Virus record (IMG/VR): IMGVR_UViG_3300032296_000404 | Span: 1 to 37,572 of that record | DNA: 37,572 nt | Strand: one strand, 5' to 3' | Source of the DNA: a virus | In this document: in pieces, positions 19,062 through 28,053 of the stretch | Position numbering within the stretch: the first letter of the stretch is position 1 | Layout: the number at the start of each line of letters is the position of its first letter | Made by a program: the position numbers and the translations under genes | Notes under the pieces: model-generated | Databases searched by the model: none | The model's input: the letters and a program-made list of their open reading frames with translations, nothing else | What the model was told of the DNA's origin: nothing

Positions 19062-19091
19062 AATTTAGCAAGATAAGACACCATCCGTAGC

Positions 19092-19189
19092 CCCGCAAGA
19101 GTGTGGGGAGCGTCACTACCCGGTTAGGGGAAACAGGATGTCAAGCAATCAGGGCTTCCTGTGCTTTGCAAGAAAGGCAGGGTAAAGCC
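19092..19189 (+). ncRNA. structured RNA leader before the 162-aa tail gene
   Basis: Two hairpins are visible in the intergenic DNA. The first is CCCCGC at 19091-19096 with GTGGGG (one G-U pair). The second is long: GGCTT pairs with AAGCC, enclosing CCTG/CAGG and CTTT/AAAG with a GCAAG loop, and it ends directly before the ATA at 19190. A short CCC/GGG pairing lies between them. Helices this regular in a non-coding gap suggest a folded mRNA leader that hides the ribosome site. I recognise no known riboswitch family. Confidence 0.5.
19138..19185 (+). CDS. 15-codon upstream ORF (possible leader peptide)
   Basis: ATG 19138 follows AGGGGAAACAGG at good spacing and reads MSSNQGFLCFARKAG before TAA. 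The last part covers the ascending arm and loop of the second hairpin, so ribosomes translating it would melt the hairpin and stop four bases before the ATA of the next gene. That geometry fits a translational coupling or attenuation leader. Evidence for actual translation is only the ribosome site. Confidence 0.4.
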   Translation: MSSNQGFLCFARKAG

Positions 19190-19678
19190 ATAGCGATTTT
19201 CAACAAGAATACGCTTGCCCAAGTCAGCGGGTTCGACAACCCCATTCTTGCCGGTGAACTGGTTTGGAACCAAAAGACCTATTGGAATCTTTCGTTCACC
19301 AACTGTTCCACCGGCCTGCCGATCCCTCTGACCGGCGCAACGCTTGACGCTCAGATCGTCCGGCGACAAGTCAGCAACATCGTAGACACCCGCAACGGTC
19401 TGACATTCGACATTGCGGATTACACGCCGACCCCCACGCCGGTCAACCTCACGATAAGCAACCGCAATGACGCGGCAGGCACGTTTACGCTTGTCATTGA
19501 CGATTCCACTTGGTCGCTGATCAACAGCGATCCTCAGCTAGAAATCAACGCTCAGGATTGCGTGGGTTTCTCAGGTCGCATCAAGGTTTCCTTCCCCGCT
19601 AGTGGCAGCACGCCGCAGGATGACGCAATCATCTTCCTGCTGTTCCTTGTTCGCTCCGACGGGGTGGTGGTGGTATGA
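19190..19678 (+). CDS. tail protein with apparent AUA start
   Basis: The conserved-looking part begins at ATA 19190, reading as (M)[14 protein letters not shown] if ATA initiates. The frame is open upstream to a GTG at 19103 and a TTG at 19166, but those would put the folded leader inside the gene. Length 162 aa, beta-rich, with [23 protein letters not shown] and a Gly/Val C-terminus. It overlaps the collagen-like gene by four bases. I recognise no family; position says tail fibre or fibre-associated. The start could also be a sequencing error for ATG. Confidence 0.65.
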   Translation: MAIFNKNTLAQVSGFDNPILAGELVWNQKTYWNLSFTNCSTGLPIPLTGATLDAQIVRRQVSNIVDTRNGLTFDIADYTPTPTPVNLTISNRNDAAGTFTLVIDDSTWSLINSDPQLEINAQDCVGFSGRIKVSFPASGSTPQDDAIIFLLFLVRSDGVVVV

Positions 19679-21948
19679 GCAACATCAAGGTTGTCGTCCA
19701 AGACGGTAACAACGTCAATCTTCAGGTCATCCCCACGCCTGATGTAAGCGTCAGGCTTGACCGCAGCGTTTCCGGGGCTACAGGACCGACCGGGCCTTCG
19801 GGGGCGCTTGGCCCAACCGGCCCTGCCGGAACTGCCGGACCCACGGGTGCCACGGGTGCCCCCGGTCCTGCGGGTGGACCTACTGGTCCCACGGGAGCTA
19901 CGGGCAGCACAGGCGCGACCGGCCCGACCGGAAGTGTTGGCGCAACCGGCCCGACTGGGGCGCAGGGCATTCAAGGCGCGACCGGCCCCACGGGAAGCAT
20001 TGGGCCTACGGGTCCGACCGGCAATCAAGGCGGGCAAGGAACAATTGGCCCGACCGGCCCGCAAGGCGTTCAGGGCATCCAAGGCATTCAAGGCGATCAT
20101 GGGCCTACCGGACCGCAAGGCCCGACCGGATCACAAGGTGTGGCAGGCCCGACCGGCGCGATTGGCCCTACCGGAGATATTGGACCTACTGGACCGACGG
20201 GTACACAGGGCGCTCAAGGCAATCTTGGACCGACTGGGCCGCAAGGAAACCAAGGCATTCAAGGTGACCACGGCCCAACAGGACCGCAGGGCGCTACAGG
20301 CCCGACCGGAGCGCAGGGAAACGTAGGCGTAACCGGCCCAACTGGCGCTCAAGGGGACACTGGACCTACGGGACCACAGGGCGTACAAGGTATTCAGGGT
20401 GACCAAGGCGTGCCCGGACCGACCGGCCCGATTGGACCTACAGGTTCTCAAGGCAACGTAGGTCCGACTGGTCCTACAGGCGATGCCTCAACCGTGCCCG
20501 GACCCACTGGTCCAACAGGCCCGCAAGGTATCCAAGGCGACCACGGACCCACCGGACCCCAAGGCGTGCAGGGCGATCAAGGCTTTGTTGGACCTACCGG
20601 CCCTCAAGGCTCGACAGGCCCGACTGGCCCGCAAGGCAACCCCGGCGCAGGCGGCACTGTCGCGTATTGGGGATCGTTTTGGTCTACGCAGGATCAAGTC
20701 GCGGCGGCTCCCGATACGGCTTACTCAATCACACTCAACAACACCGATCCTGACTCAAACGGGATTAGCGTTGTCTCAAACAGCCGCGTCACGTTCTCGC
20801 AGGCGGGAACCTACAGCCTGACGTTCTCAATTCAGTTCGTCAACACCGACACGCAGATTCACGATGTCAACGTGTGGCTGCGGAAGAACAACGCGGGAAG
20901 CTCGGGCGACATTCCCGATTCCGATACTCGTCTGAGTATTCAGCAGCGTCACGGCAACGTGGACGGGTATGGTCTGATGACTGTCAACTTCGTGCTGAAG
21001 TTGGCAACGGCAGACTACATCGAAATGATTTGGTCAACGACAAATACGACCACATCAATTCAGACTGTCCCGCCGGGAACAACTCCGGTTTCCCCGCAGA
21101 TTCCGGGCGTTATCTTCACGGCCACCCAAGTCACCTACACGCAGAACGGCCCGACTGGCGCTGCCGGTCCTACGGGTCCACAGGGCTTTGTTGGTCCCAC
21201 TGGTCCACAGGGACCGCAAGGCATCCAAGGCACTCCCGGCGATACGGGCGCAACCGGCCCAACGGGGGCACAAGGGAACACCGGCCCGACCGGGCCTACG
21301 GGTGATGCTTCTACCGTCCCCGGCCCGACTGGACCTATCGGCCCGACTGGCGCACAAGGGATTCAGGGCGATCACGGACCAACCGGACCCCAAGGCCCGC
21401 AAGGCATCCAAGGCGATCAGGGTCCACAGGGCAACACCGGGCCTACCGGGGCGCAGGGTGCTGTCGGCCCGACCGGGCCTACCGGAGCGCAAGGAATCCA
21501 AGGCGACACCGGCCCAACGGGACCGCAAGGACCGCAGGGCAATCAGGGCATCCAAGGCGACACCGGACCTACCGGACCCACTGGCGCACAGGGCATCCAA
21601 GGCATTGCAGGGCCAACCGGCCCCACCGGAACCACGGGCGCTGTCGGACCTACTGGGCCTACAGGTGCACAAGGCATTCAGGGCGATGCAGGACCAACCG
21701 GCCCTCAAGGCGTGCAGGGCATTCAGGGTGTGCAGGGCAATACCGGACCCACCGGCCCGACAGGCTCTACGGGCGCAGCCTCAACTGTTCCCGGCCCAAC
21801 TGGCCCGACTGGTTCGACCGGCCCTATGGCGGCGACGTATCTTCCCGTGTTGACCAATGGCGGCACAACGGTCAACGTGGCAATCAGCGGTGGTTTCTTG
21901 TCGGTGTTCACTTATGCCGGAACAACGGTCAACGTGCCGGTCTACTGA
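19675..21948 (+). CDS. collagen-like tail fibre with central globular domain
   Basis: Protein of 757 aa. Residues 1-33 are an attachment segment. Residues about 34-328 are Gly-X-Y triplets, mostly GPTGPTG and GPTGPQG with some GIQGIQG and GDHGPTG. Residues about 329-490 are a globular beta domain ([10 protein letters not shown] start, then [12 protein letters not shown]), similar in layout to C1q/TNF-like heads. Residues about 492-717 are a second collagen-like stretch and 718-757 a beta C-terminus ([14 protein letters not shown]). Triple-helix formation with rod-head-rod order is expected. The repeat DNA is GC-rich and nearly identical over many units. Confidence 0.87.
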   Translation: MSNIKVVVQDGNNVNLQVIPTPDVSVRLDRSVSGATGPTGPSGALGPTGPAGTAGPTGATGAPGPAGGPTGPTGATGSTGATGPTGSVGATGPTGAQGIQGATGPTGSIGPTGPTGNQGGQGTIGPTGPQGVQGIQGIQGDHGPTGPQGPTGSQGVAGPTGAIGPTGDIGPTGPTGTQGAQGNLGPTGPQGNQGIQGDHGPTGPQGATGPTGAQGNVGVTGPTGAQGDTGPTGPQGVQGIQGDQGVPGPTGPIGPTGSQGNVGPTGPTGDASTVPGPTGPTGPQGIQGDHGPTGPQGVQGDQGFVGPTGPQGSTGPTGPQGNPGAGGTVAYWGSFWSTQDQVAAAPDTAYSITLNNTDPDSNGISVVSNSRVTFSQAGTYSLTFSIQFVNTDTQIHDVNVWLRKNNAGSSGDIPDSDTRLSIQQRHGNVDGYGLMTVNFVLKLATADYIEMIWSTTNTTTSIQTVPPGTTPVSPQIPGVIFTATQVTYTQNGPTGAAGPTGPQGFVGPTGPQGPQGIQGTPGDTGATGPTGAQGNTGPTGPTGDASTVPGPTGPIGPTGAQGIQGDHGPTGPQGPQGIQGDQGPQGNTGPTGAQGAVGPTGPTGAQGIQGDTGPTGPQGPQGNQGIQGDTGPTGPTGAQGIQGIAGPTGPTGTTGAVGPTGPTGAQGIQGDAGPTGPQGVQGIQGVQGNTGPTGPTGSTGAASTVPGPTGPTGSTGPMAATYLPVLTNGGTTVNVAISGGFLSVFTYAGTTVNVPVY

Positions 21949-21958
21949 GGATAAAAAA

Positions 21959-22228
21959 ATGGCAACTCGTTATTCACTTGTCCTAAACGGCACAACGATT
22001 CAAGAGCTTCAACCGGGCGACACGTTGCTTGGTTCAATTGCATCGTTGACCGGCGGTGGTGCAGGACAGATCGTGTATCAGTCCGGCGCAAACACCACAG
22101 CTTTCCTCGGCGCAGGAACAGCAGGACAACTTCTGCAATCGAATGGTAGTTCCGCACCTTCTTGGGTAACACCTAACTATGTAACAACTGGCAAAGCTAT
22201 TGCGATGGCAATAGTCTTCGGAGGCTGA
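21959..22228 (+). CDS. small tail-associated protein
   Basis: Protein of 89 aa starting at ATG 21959 after GAGG; the frame is open further upstream inside the fibre gene, but that part is a shadow. It contains GGGAGQIVYQSGANTTAFLGAGTAGQLLQSNG, a pattern common in phage fibre tips and adhesins (Gly-rich loops with regular hydrophobic strands). Position between the fibre and the next virion-like protein suggests a fibre cap or chaperone. The family is otherwise unknown. Confidence 0.65.
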   Translation: MATRYSLVLNGTTIQELQPGDTLLGSIASLTGGGAGQIVYQSGANTTAFLGAGTAGQLLQSNGSSAPSWVTPNYVTTGKAIAMAIVFGG

Positions 22229-22229
22229 A

Positions 22230-22583
22230 ATGGCAAATCCTAATATCGTCAACGTAACTGCAATTTACGGCAAAACTGCCGTTCTTTCTGTTACTACAAC
22301 CGCAACCGCTATCGTCACCAATTCTGCTGCAAGCAACAAAGTATTGAAGGTCAATGCTTTGTATGTTGCCAACATTGATGGCACTAACAATGCTGAAGTG
22401 ACGGTAGATGTGTTTAGGTCTTCGGTGGCCTATGCAATTTCTTCAACGATTGTTGTGCCTGCTGATGCCACGTTAGATGTGATTAGCAATTCCATCTACT
22501 TGGAAGAAGGCGATTCGTTGCGTCTGACGGCAAACGCCAACGGTGATCTGCAAGCCGTTTGCTCCTACGAAGACATTTCGTAA
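22230..22583 (+). CDS. small virion-like beta protein
   Basis: Protein of 117 aa. The segment TTTATAIVTNSAASNKVLKV followed by NALYVANIDGTNNAEVTVDVF is a jelly-roll-like pattern I recall from short structural proteins of aquatic phages. It begins two bases after the previous stop and ends just before the glycine-rich gene. It is probably part of the tail fibre network. The exact role is not visible. Confidence 0.65.
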   Translation: MANPNIVNVTAIYGKTAVLSVTTTATAIVTNSAASNKVLKVNALYVANIDGTNNAEVTVDVFRSSVAYAISSTIVVPADATLDVISNSIYLEEGDSLRLTANANGDLQAVCSYEDIS

Positions 22584-22585
22584 TC

Positions 22586-23476
22586 ATGGCTGACTTCCCG
22601 TCACCGACAAGCGCCTACGGGCGCTGGAACCTGATGGATCAGCGTGATGCTGTCATGGGTGGGAATTGGCCGAGTGTGCCTGTGCTTGTTGACTACCTTG
22701 TTGTCGCCGGCGGTGGCGGTGGCGGTGGGTATCTTGGAGGTGGCGGTGGTGCAGGAGGTTATCGCGACGGGAGTAGTCTTGCGCTGAATTCCGGCATCTC
22801 ATACACGGTAACTGTTGGAGGCGGTGGCACGGGTGGTACTGAACAGACCTCCTCAAGTGACGCAACAAGTGGCGGTAATTCTGTGTTCAGCACAATCACC
22901 TCGACTGGTGGCGGACGCGGGGCAAACGGCTACAACAAAGCAGGCGCAAGTGGTGGCTCTGGCGGCGGTGGTTCAAACAGTTCAGGCGCAGGAGGTGCAG
23001 GTAACACACCATCTACATCACCCAGTCAAGGTAATTCGGGCGGGACATCAACCGCTAATGTGAACTACGGTTCAGGAGGCGGCGGTGGCGCGTCTGCCGC
23101 AGGGGGTAGTCCATCTGGAACCGACAATGGTGGCAACGGAGGTGCTGGAACGGCATCTTCCATTACCGGCTCATCAATAACGCGAGCAGGCGGCGGCGGT
23201 GGTGGTACTTATGCCAGTTCTGGTGGATCGGGTGGATTGGGCGGCGGTGGTCAAGGTGGCACCAACGGTGGTGGAAGTACATCGGCTACGGCTAACACCG
23301 GAGGCGGTGGTGGAGGCGGAGGCTATGCAACTGGTGTTGGTGGCGCAGGAGGTTCCGGCGTCGTGATTATCAGCGCGCCCCGCGCAGCAGTCTCAACCAC
23401 TGGATCGCCAACGGTTACGACCAACGCAGGTCGCACCATCTACACGTTCAACGCCTCCGGCTCAATCACGTTCTGA
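22586..23476 (+). CDS. glycine-rich tail adhesin (copy 1)
   Basis: Protein of 296 aa. Residues 1-32 are a module shared with two later genes (FPSPTSAYGRWNLMDQ, then GGNWP). Residues 33-40 are VDYLVVAGG. Then come about 220 residues of glycine-rich loops (GGGGAGG, GGSGGGG) with regular hydrophobic strands, the layout of phage glycine-rich receptor-binding domains (polyglycine type II sandwich). The end is GSGVVIISAPRA and a GRTIYTFNASGSITF tail. Start ATG 22586 is preferred over an upstream in-frame start at 22559 inside the previous gene. Confidence 0.82.
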   Translation: MADFPSPTSAYGRWNLMDQRDAVMGGNWPSVPVLVDYLVVAGGGGGGGYLGGGGGAGGYRDGSSLALNSGISYTVTVGGGGTGGTEQTSSSDATSGGNSVFSTITSTGGGRGANGYNKAGASGGSGGGGSNSSGAGGAGNTPSTSPSQGNSGGTSTANVNYGSGGGGGASAAGGSPSGTDNGGNGGAGTASSITGSSITRAGGGGGGTYASSGGSGGLGGGGQGGTNGGGSTSATANTGGGGGGGGYATGVGGAGGSGVVIISAPRAAVSTTGSPTVTTNAGRTIYTFNASGSITF

Positions 23477-23478
23477 CC

Positions 23479-24366
23479 ATGCCTCAATTCCCAAGCTCCA
23501 CATCAGCATCAGACGTTTGGAGTCTGATGGACAACTACCGCGCAGAGGCAGGCGACAATTGGCCGAGTTTGTCCATTCTTGTTGACTACCTTGTTGTGGC
23601 CGGTGGCGGTGGTGCCGGGGGCAGTTCGAACGGTTGGTGCGGCGGTGGTGGCGCAGGCGGTTTACTGACTGCGTCTAGCTATTCTGTTCCTATGGGAACA
23701 TCACTTACAGTGACCGTGGGTGGCGGGGGTTCAGGGGGTGGAACATCAAACACAAACGGCAGTAACTCCGTTTTTTACAACATCACCGCTACCGGCGGCG
23801 GGAAAGGCGCGAATTACAACGGCAGCACGGGCGTAGCCACCGCCGCAAGTAATGGCGGTTCTGGGGGCGGCGGTGGTCAATACGCTCCTGCTGCAAAAGG
23901 ATTGGGTACTGCGGGGCAAGGAAATGCCGGTGGAGAGCCTGATTTAGCGGGGTGGGCAACCGGCGGCGGGGGTGGTGGTGCCGGTGCTGTTGGTCAAAAC
24001 GCAAATGCTTCTGGAAGCGGATACGGGGGAAGTGGGGGCAATGGCCTCGCATCTTCAATCACAGGCTCAAGCGTTACATACGCAGGCGGTGGGGGTGGAG
24101 GCACTTACTACGGTAGTTCCACTTCTGGTGGTTCTGGCGGCGGGGGTGCCGGTGGTTCATACGCAAGTGCGGGTGCGTCAGGCACGGCAAACACTGGTGG
24201 GGGTGGCGGTGGCGGTGGTGCCGCAACGACAGGCACAGGAGGCTCCGGGGTAGTCATTATCAGTTCCCCTCAAGCAGCCGCATCGACTACTGGCTCCCCC
24301 ACCGTCACAACCTCTGGCGGTCGCACCATCTACACATTCACTGCCTCGGGCAGCATCACTTTCTGA
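23479..24366 (+). CDS. glycine-rich tail adhesin (copy 2)
   Basis: Protein of 295 aa, a paralogue of the preceding gene with the same N-terminal module (FPSSTSASDVWSLMDN), the same VDYLVVAGGGG entry and the same GRTIYTFTASGSITF end. The glycine-rich loops between differ in order and length, which is the part expected to meet the receptor. Only two bases separate it from copy 1. Tandem duplication followed by loop divergence is the simple explanation. Confidence 0.82.
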   Translation: MPQFPSSTSASDVWSLMDNYRAEAGDNWPSLSILVDYLVVAGGGGAGGSSNGWCGGGGAGGLLTASSYSVPMGTSLTVTVGGGGSGGGTSNTNGSNSVFYNITATGGGKGANYNGSTGVATAASNGGSGGGGGQYAPAAKGLGTAGQGNAGGEPDLAGWATGGGGGGAGAVGQNANASGSGYGGSGGNGLASSITGSSVTYAGGGGGGTYYGSSTSGGSGGGGAGGSYASAGASGTANTGGGGGGGGAATTGTGGSGVVIISSPQAAASTTGSPTVTTSGGRTIYTFTASGSITF

Positions 24367-24377
24367 GGATAAGAACA

Positions 24378-24758
24378 ATGGCTCACTTCGCAGAGATTGG
24401 TCTGAACAACACGGTGCTTCGAGTCATCGTCGTTCACAACAACGAACTCATGGACAACGGCGTGGAGTCCGAAGCCAAAGGGGCTGACTTCTGCCGCAAC
24501 TTGTTCGGCGGCACATGGCTGCAAACCTCCTACAACGCCACGATCCGCAAGAACTACGCAGGCGAGGGCTTCACCTACGACAGCACCCGCGATGCGTTCA
24601 TCCCGCCTAAGCCGTTCCCGTCGTGGGTGCTGAACGAAGACACCTGCCGGTGGGACGCGCCCGTGCCGTATCCGACGGATGTTGGCACGCCTGAAGCGCC
24701 CAAGCGGTATGTCTGGGACGAAGCCACGACATCGTGGATGTTGCTCACGCAGGAGTAA
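24378..24758 (+). CDS. tail-associated hypothetical protein of the MAHFAxIG type
   Basis: Protein of 126 aa. MAHFAEIGLNNTVLRVIVVHN, then CRNLFGGTWLQTSYN and RKNYAGEGFTYDSTRDAFIPP, are familiar from short structural genes of many aquatic phages. The C-terminal half is Pro/Trp-rich and modular. It starts after GAGGATAAG, a good ribosome site. It lies between the adhesin genes, so a fibre accessory or hinge role is likely. Function is not established. Confidence 0.7.
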   Translation: MAHFAEIGLNNTVLRVIVVHNNELMDNGVESEAKGADFCRNLFGGTWLQTSYNATIRKNYAGEGFTYDSTRDAFIPPKPFPSWVLNEDTCRWDAPVPYPTDVGTPEAPKRYVWDEATTSWMLLTQE

Positions 24759-24761
24759 GGC

Positions 24762-26819
24762 ATGGCTCAGTTCCCATCTCAGTCGGCGGCTTCCGGCCTT
24801 TGGTCACTCAAGAAGCAGAAACGCGCACAGCAAGGTTTGAATTGGCCTCCGCTGTTTGGGCCTGCTGACGACTATTTTGAGTACGTCACGATGCTGCTCC
24901 CCGGCAACGGTACGAACGGGGCGCAGAACAACACCTTCCTCGACAGCAGCACCAACAACTTCACGATCACCCGCAACGGCAACACAACGCAGGGTACGTT
25001 TACGCCGTTTGGGAGCAATTGGAGTAATTATTTTAACGGCTCAAGTTATCTAAGCGCAGCAAGCAGTTCCGCATTTGCATGGGGCACGGCATCATTTACC
25101 GTTGAGTGTTGGTTCTTTTTGACCGCAACTTCGGCGTATCAATCGCTGTTTAGCACGCGGTCAAGCGGCGCTGTCGGATCGTTTCTTGGTTTTGAAACAG
25201 GAACATCAAGACCTGTTTGGTATACCAACAGCGCTCAAGTTGCATTATCGGCAGTGTCTGCCCCGTTAAATACTTGGAACCACATAGCGTTTGTTAAAAA
25301 CGGAACAACATTAACCATATATTTAAACGGTACAAGTGTTGTATCAGTCACAGATAGTACCAATTATGTCGGCACTACTGCAACCATTGGTTACGATATA
25401 TTGGATAACAGTTGGGCATTCAACGGCTATATATCCAATCTGAGGGCGGTAAAAGGAACCGCCGTCTACACCGCCAACTTCACTCCCCCAACCTCGCCCC
25501 TCACCGCTATCACCAACACTTCTTTGCTGACCTGTCAGAGCAACCGCTTCATCGACAACAGCAGCAACAACTTTGCCATCACGCGCAACGGCGATGTGAG
25601 CGTCCAACGCTTCAGCCCGTTCAATCCGACTGCGCCCTATGCCGCAGGCACTGATGGCGGGAGTGGTTACTTTGATGGAAGCGGGGATAGCCTAACTGTT
25701 GCAAACAATGCCGCGCTGTATTTTGGTACGGGCGACTTTACGATTGAATGTTGGATCAATACTTCTGCTACCGTTGCATATCAATCTATTGCCAATGTAT
25801 ATGGTGCTCCAACAAGCAATAATGGTTGGTACTTTGCTTTAAGTGCTTCCGGGTCCGGTCTTTATCTTTCTGTGTTTAGTGGTTCAGCTCTTGAAGTATT
25901 AGAGGCAGGCAGTGGCCTTAATGACGGCGCTTGGCACCATGTTGCCGCTGTTAGAACTGGAACAACTTTAAGCACATATATTGACGGAACAAGGATTGCA
26001 ACGACTACAAACTCTTTTGATATCACAGCCACATCCGATCTTCGGATTGGTACATGGCAAAGCAATACTCGTTTCACTAACGGCTATATAAGCAACCTCC
26101 GCATTATTAAGGGGAGTGGTCCATATAACGCCGCATCGTCCACATTGACCGTCCCAACTTCTCCGCTGACGGCCATCACCAACACTTCTTTCCTGACCAA
26201 CTTCATTAACGCAGGCATCATCGACAACGCCGAGATGAACAACCTTGAAACGGTTGGCGACGCGCAGATCAGCACCGCGCAGAGCAAGTTCGGCGGGGCG
26301 TCAATAGCGTTTGATGGGAGTGGGGATGCTGTTACCACCTCGCCAACTGTCAATCTCGTACTTGCAGATGGTAATTTCACAGTTGAATGCTTCGTTAGAT
26401 TTAATACTCTGAACGCAGACTTTAAGCGCGTGTTGGGTTTTCAAAACGGGTCAGCAAGTAACAGCAACTACAGTTATTTCATTCAAATCCTACCTACAAA
26501 CGCTGTTCGTGGTGGCGTTTGTTCCGGGAGCACAGCCTTCACTGTTGATAGTTCAGCGACGGTCACTACTGGTGTTTGGTATCACCTCGCGTTTGTAAGA
26601 AGCGGCTCCACGCACACCTTGTACATCAATGGCATAGCAGCAGGAACAACCACTACTGCCACATTCAACGCAATCCCGGATGGTCGTCTGTGGATTGGAA
26701 GAGATGCCGGTGGAAGTTTCCCGTTAGATGGTTGGATCGACGACCTCCGCATCACCAAGGGCTATGCCCGGTACACCGCCAACTTCACGCCGCCGACTGC
26801 GCCGTTCCCGCTTTACTAA
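24762..26819 (+). CDS. tail adhesin with three LamG-like domains
   Basis: Protein of 685 aa. Residues 1-30 carry the shared module (FPSQSAASGLWSLKKQ, LNWP). Three concanavalin-like LamG domains follow at about 45-230, 280-445 and 500-675. Each has a strand such as FTVECWFFL, FTIECWINT or FTVECFVRF, a W-H-x-A-F/A-V-R/K turn, an LYINGI-like strand and NGYISNLR / DGWIDDLR near its end. The repeats end with TPPTSPL. LamG-like folds bind sugars, so this probably binds surface polysaccharide. Confidence 0.83.
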   Translation: MAQFPSQSAASGLWSLKKQKRAQQGLNWPPLFGPADDYFEYVTMLLPGNGTNGAQNNTFLDSSTNNFTITRNGNTTQGTFTPFGSNWSNYFNGSSYLSAASSSAFAWGTASFTVECWFFLTATSAYQSLFSTRSSGAVGSFLGFETGTSRPVWYTNSAQVALSAVSAPLNTWNHIAFVKNGTTLTIYLNGTSVVSVTDSTNYVGTTATIGYDILDNSWAFNGYISNLRAVKGTAVYTANFTPPTSPLTAITNTSLLTCQSNRFIDNSSNNFAITRNGDVSVQRFSPFNPTAPYAAGTDGGSGYFDGSGDSLTVANNAALYFGTGDFTIECWINTSATVAYQSIANVYGAPTSNNGWYFALSASGSGLYLSVFSGSALEVLEAGSGLNDGAWHHVAAVRTGTTLSTYIDGTRIATTTNSFDITATSDLRIGTWQSNTRFTNGYISNLRIIKGSGPYNAASSTLTVPTSPLTAITNTSFLTNFINAGIIDNAEMNNLETVGDAQISTAQSKFGGASIAFDGSGDAVTTSPTVNLVLADGNFTVECFVRFNTLNADFKRVLGFQNGSASNSNYSYFIQILPTNAVRGGVCSGSTAFTVDSSATVTTGVWYHLAFVRSGSTHTLYINGIAAGTTTTATFNAIPDGRLWIGRDAGGSFPLDGWIDDLRITKGYARYTANFTPPTAPFPLY

Positions 26820-26834
26820 AACATGAGTTAAAAA

Positions 26835-27056
26835 ATGGAATCGCAAGTTTTCATTAATTCTATTTTTGGTGTGGCCGCATTCCTCGGGGGATGGGTGCTT
26901 AACAACATCACGCGCACGATCAATCGGATTGATAAAGACTTGCGTGAGATGCCTCATGTCTATGTCACCAAAGACACTTACCACCGCGACATAGACGAAC
27001 TGAAGGATATTTGCAGGCAAATCTTTGCCAAGCTAGATCACAAAGCAGATAAGTGA
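26835..27056 (+). CDS. small membrane protein, possible holin component
   Basis: Protein of 73 aa with one hydrophobic segment (about 6-23, NSIFGVAAFLGGWVLNN) and a charged helical C-terminus (DELKDICRQIFAKLDHKADK). The layout resembles XhlA-type accessory lysis proteins. It is the first of three small membrane genes before the lysozyme and is coupled to the next by a TGATG overlap. The holin assignment is by context. Confidence 0.6.
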   Translation: MESQVFINSIFGVAAFLGGWVLNNITRTINRIDKDLREMPHVYVTKDTYHRDIDELKDICRQIFAKLDHKADK

Positions 27057-27550
27057 TGGAACCGATAACCGGCATTCTTGCGGCAGTCTCAGCAGCGAAT
27101 GCCGCCTTCGGTGCAGTCAAGAAACTTGTCGCCACGGGCCGCGAGATTCAGGATGTTGCCGGTCAGATTGGCAAGTGGTACGGGGCGTTTGGGGACTTCA
27201 ACCGCCTCGCCACCGAGAAGGCCAACAAGAAGCCCTCGGTCTTTAAGCGTCTGCTGCACGACGACAGCATTGAGCAGGAAGCTTTGCAGATCACGATGCA
27301 CAAGCAGGCGTTGATCAAGCAAGAGTACGAACTGAAGATTCTGATCATCGCTCACTACGGTGAGAACGTCTACAACGAAATGATCATGGAGCGCATCCGG
27401 CTTAAGCGGGAGCGCGACAAGCGAGAGCGCGAGCATCGGCTGCGGCAGCAAGACTTCATGCTCAACGTCAAGTACGGCGGGGCAATTGCACTTCTCGGAA
27501 CCGCTGTCTTGGCGGTTCTTTACTATTTGGCAGACAAGGTGAGGCACTAA
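27056..27550 (+). CDS. membrane protein of the lysis cluster
   Basis: Protein of 164 aa from ATG 27056. The N-terminus (about 5-25) is hydrophobic and Ala-rich. The centre is a long charged coiled coil. The C-terminus has one membrane segment (IALLGTAVLAVLYYLA, about 145-160) before KVRH. The arrangement could be a spanin-like or holin partner, but no lipobox or proline-rich region is visible. Proteins like this sit in the same place in other aquatic phages. The function is unknown. Confidence 0.6.
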   Translation: MEPITGILAAVSAANAAFGAVKKLVATGREIQDVAGQIGKWYGAFGDFNRLATEKANKKPSVFKRLLHDDSIEQEALQITMHKQALIKQEYELKILIIAHYGENVYNEMIMERIRLKRERDKREREHRLRQQDFMLNVKYGGAIALLGTAVLAVLYYLADKVRH

Positions 27551-28053
27551 TGCTTTCTCTACTCTCGACCCTTGGCGGCTTGCTGATCAGCGGCCTGCCC
27601 AAACTCTTAGACTTCTTCCAAAACAAGGCAGACCAAGCACACGAACTGCGGATGATGCAGGTGCAGACTGAGCGCGAATTGCAAATGGCAGCAGCGGGGT
27701 TTGCCGCGCAGGCTCGGATGGAGGAAATTCGCACCGAACAGGTGATGCTAGAGACAGACGCCCGCATGACCGAAGCGGCGCTAAAGCACGATGAGCAAGT
27801 TCTAGAAAAGGCAAGCCGGTGGGTTGCAAACTACGTCGGCACTGTGCGCCCGACCGTGACCTACATCTTCGTGTTTGAGTTGGTCGCCATCAACGCATTC
27901 ATGGCGTGGTATCTGTGGAACCATCCGCAGCTTATTCAGAGCATGGACGACATCATTCAGTATGCCGACCTGATCTTTTCTACCGATGAGATGGCAATCC
28001 TTGGCGGGATCATCGGCTACTGGTTCGGCTCGCGTGGGTGGGCTAAGAAGTGA
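27550..28053 (+). CDS. holin (3-TM type)
   Basis: Protein of 167 aa with one N-terminal amphipathic or membrane segment (LLSTLGGLLISGLPKLLDFF), a helical charged middle and two C-terminal membrane helices (TYIFVFELVAINAFMAWYLW and EMAILGGIIGYWFGS). The final part (EMAILGGIIGYWFGSRGW) is characteristic of the 3-TM holin family found in gene transfer agents and phages. It overlaps the lysozyme start by four bases. It should open the inner membrane to release the endolysin. Confidence 0.82.
   Translation: MLSLLSTLGGLLISGLPKLLDFFQNKADQAHELRMMQVQTERELQMAAAGFAAQARMEEIRTEQVMLETDARMTEAALKHDEQVLEKASRWVANYVGTVRPTVTYIFVFELVAINAFMAWYLWNHPQLIQSMDDIIQYADLIFSTDEMAILGGIIGYWFGSRGWAKK

Noticed and set aside
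14610-24758. Possible diversity-generating retroelement in the adhesin region
   Set aside because: No reverse transcriptase, no Avd-like gene and no template/variable repeat pair was seen.
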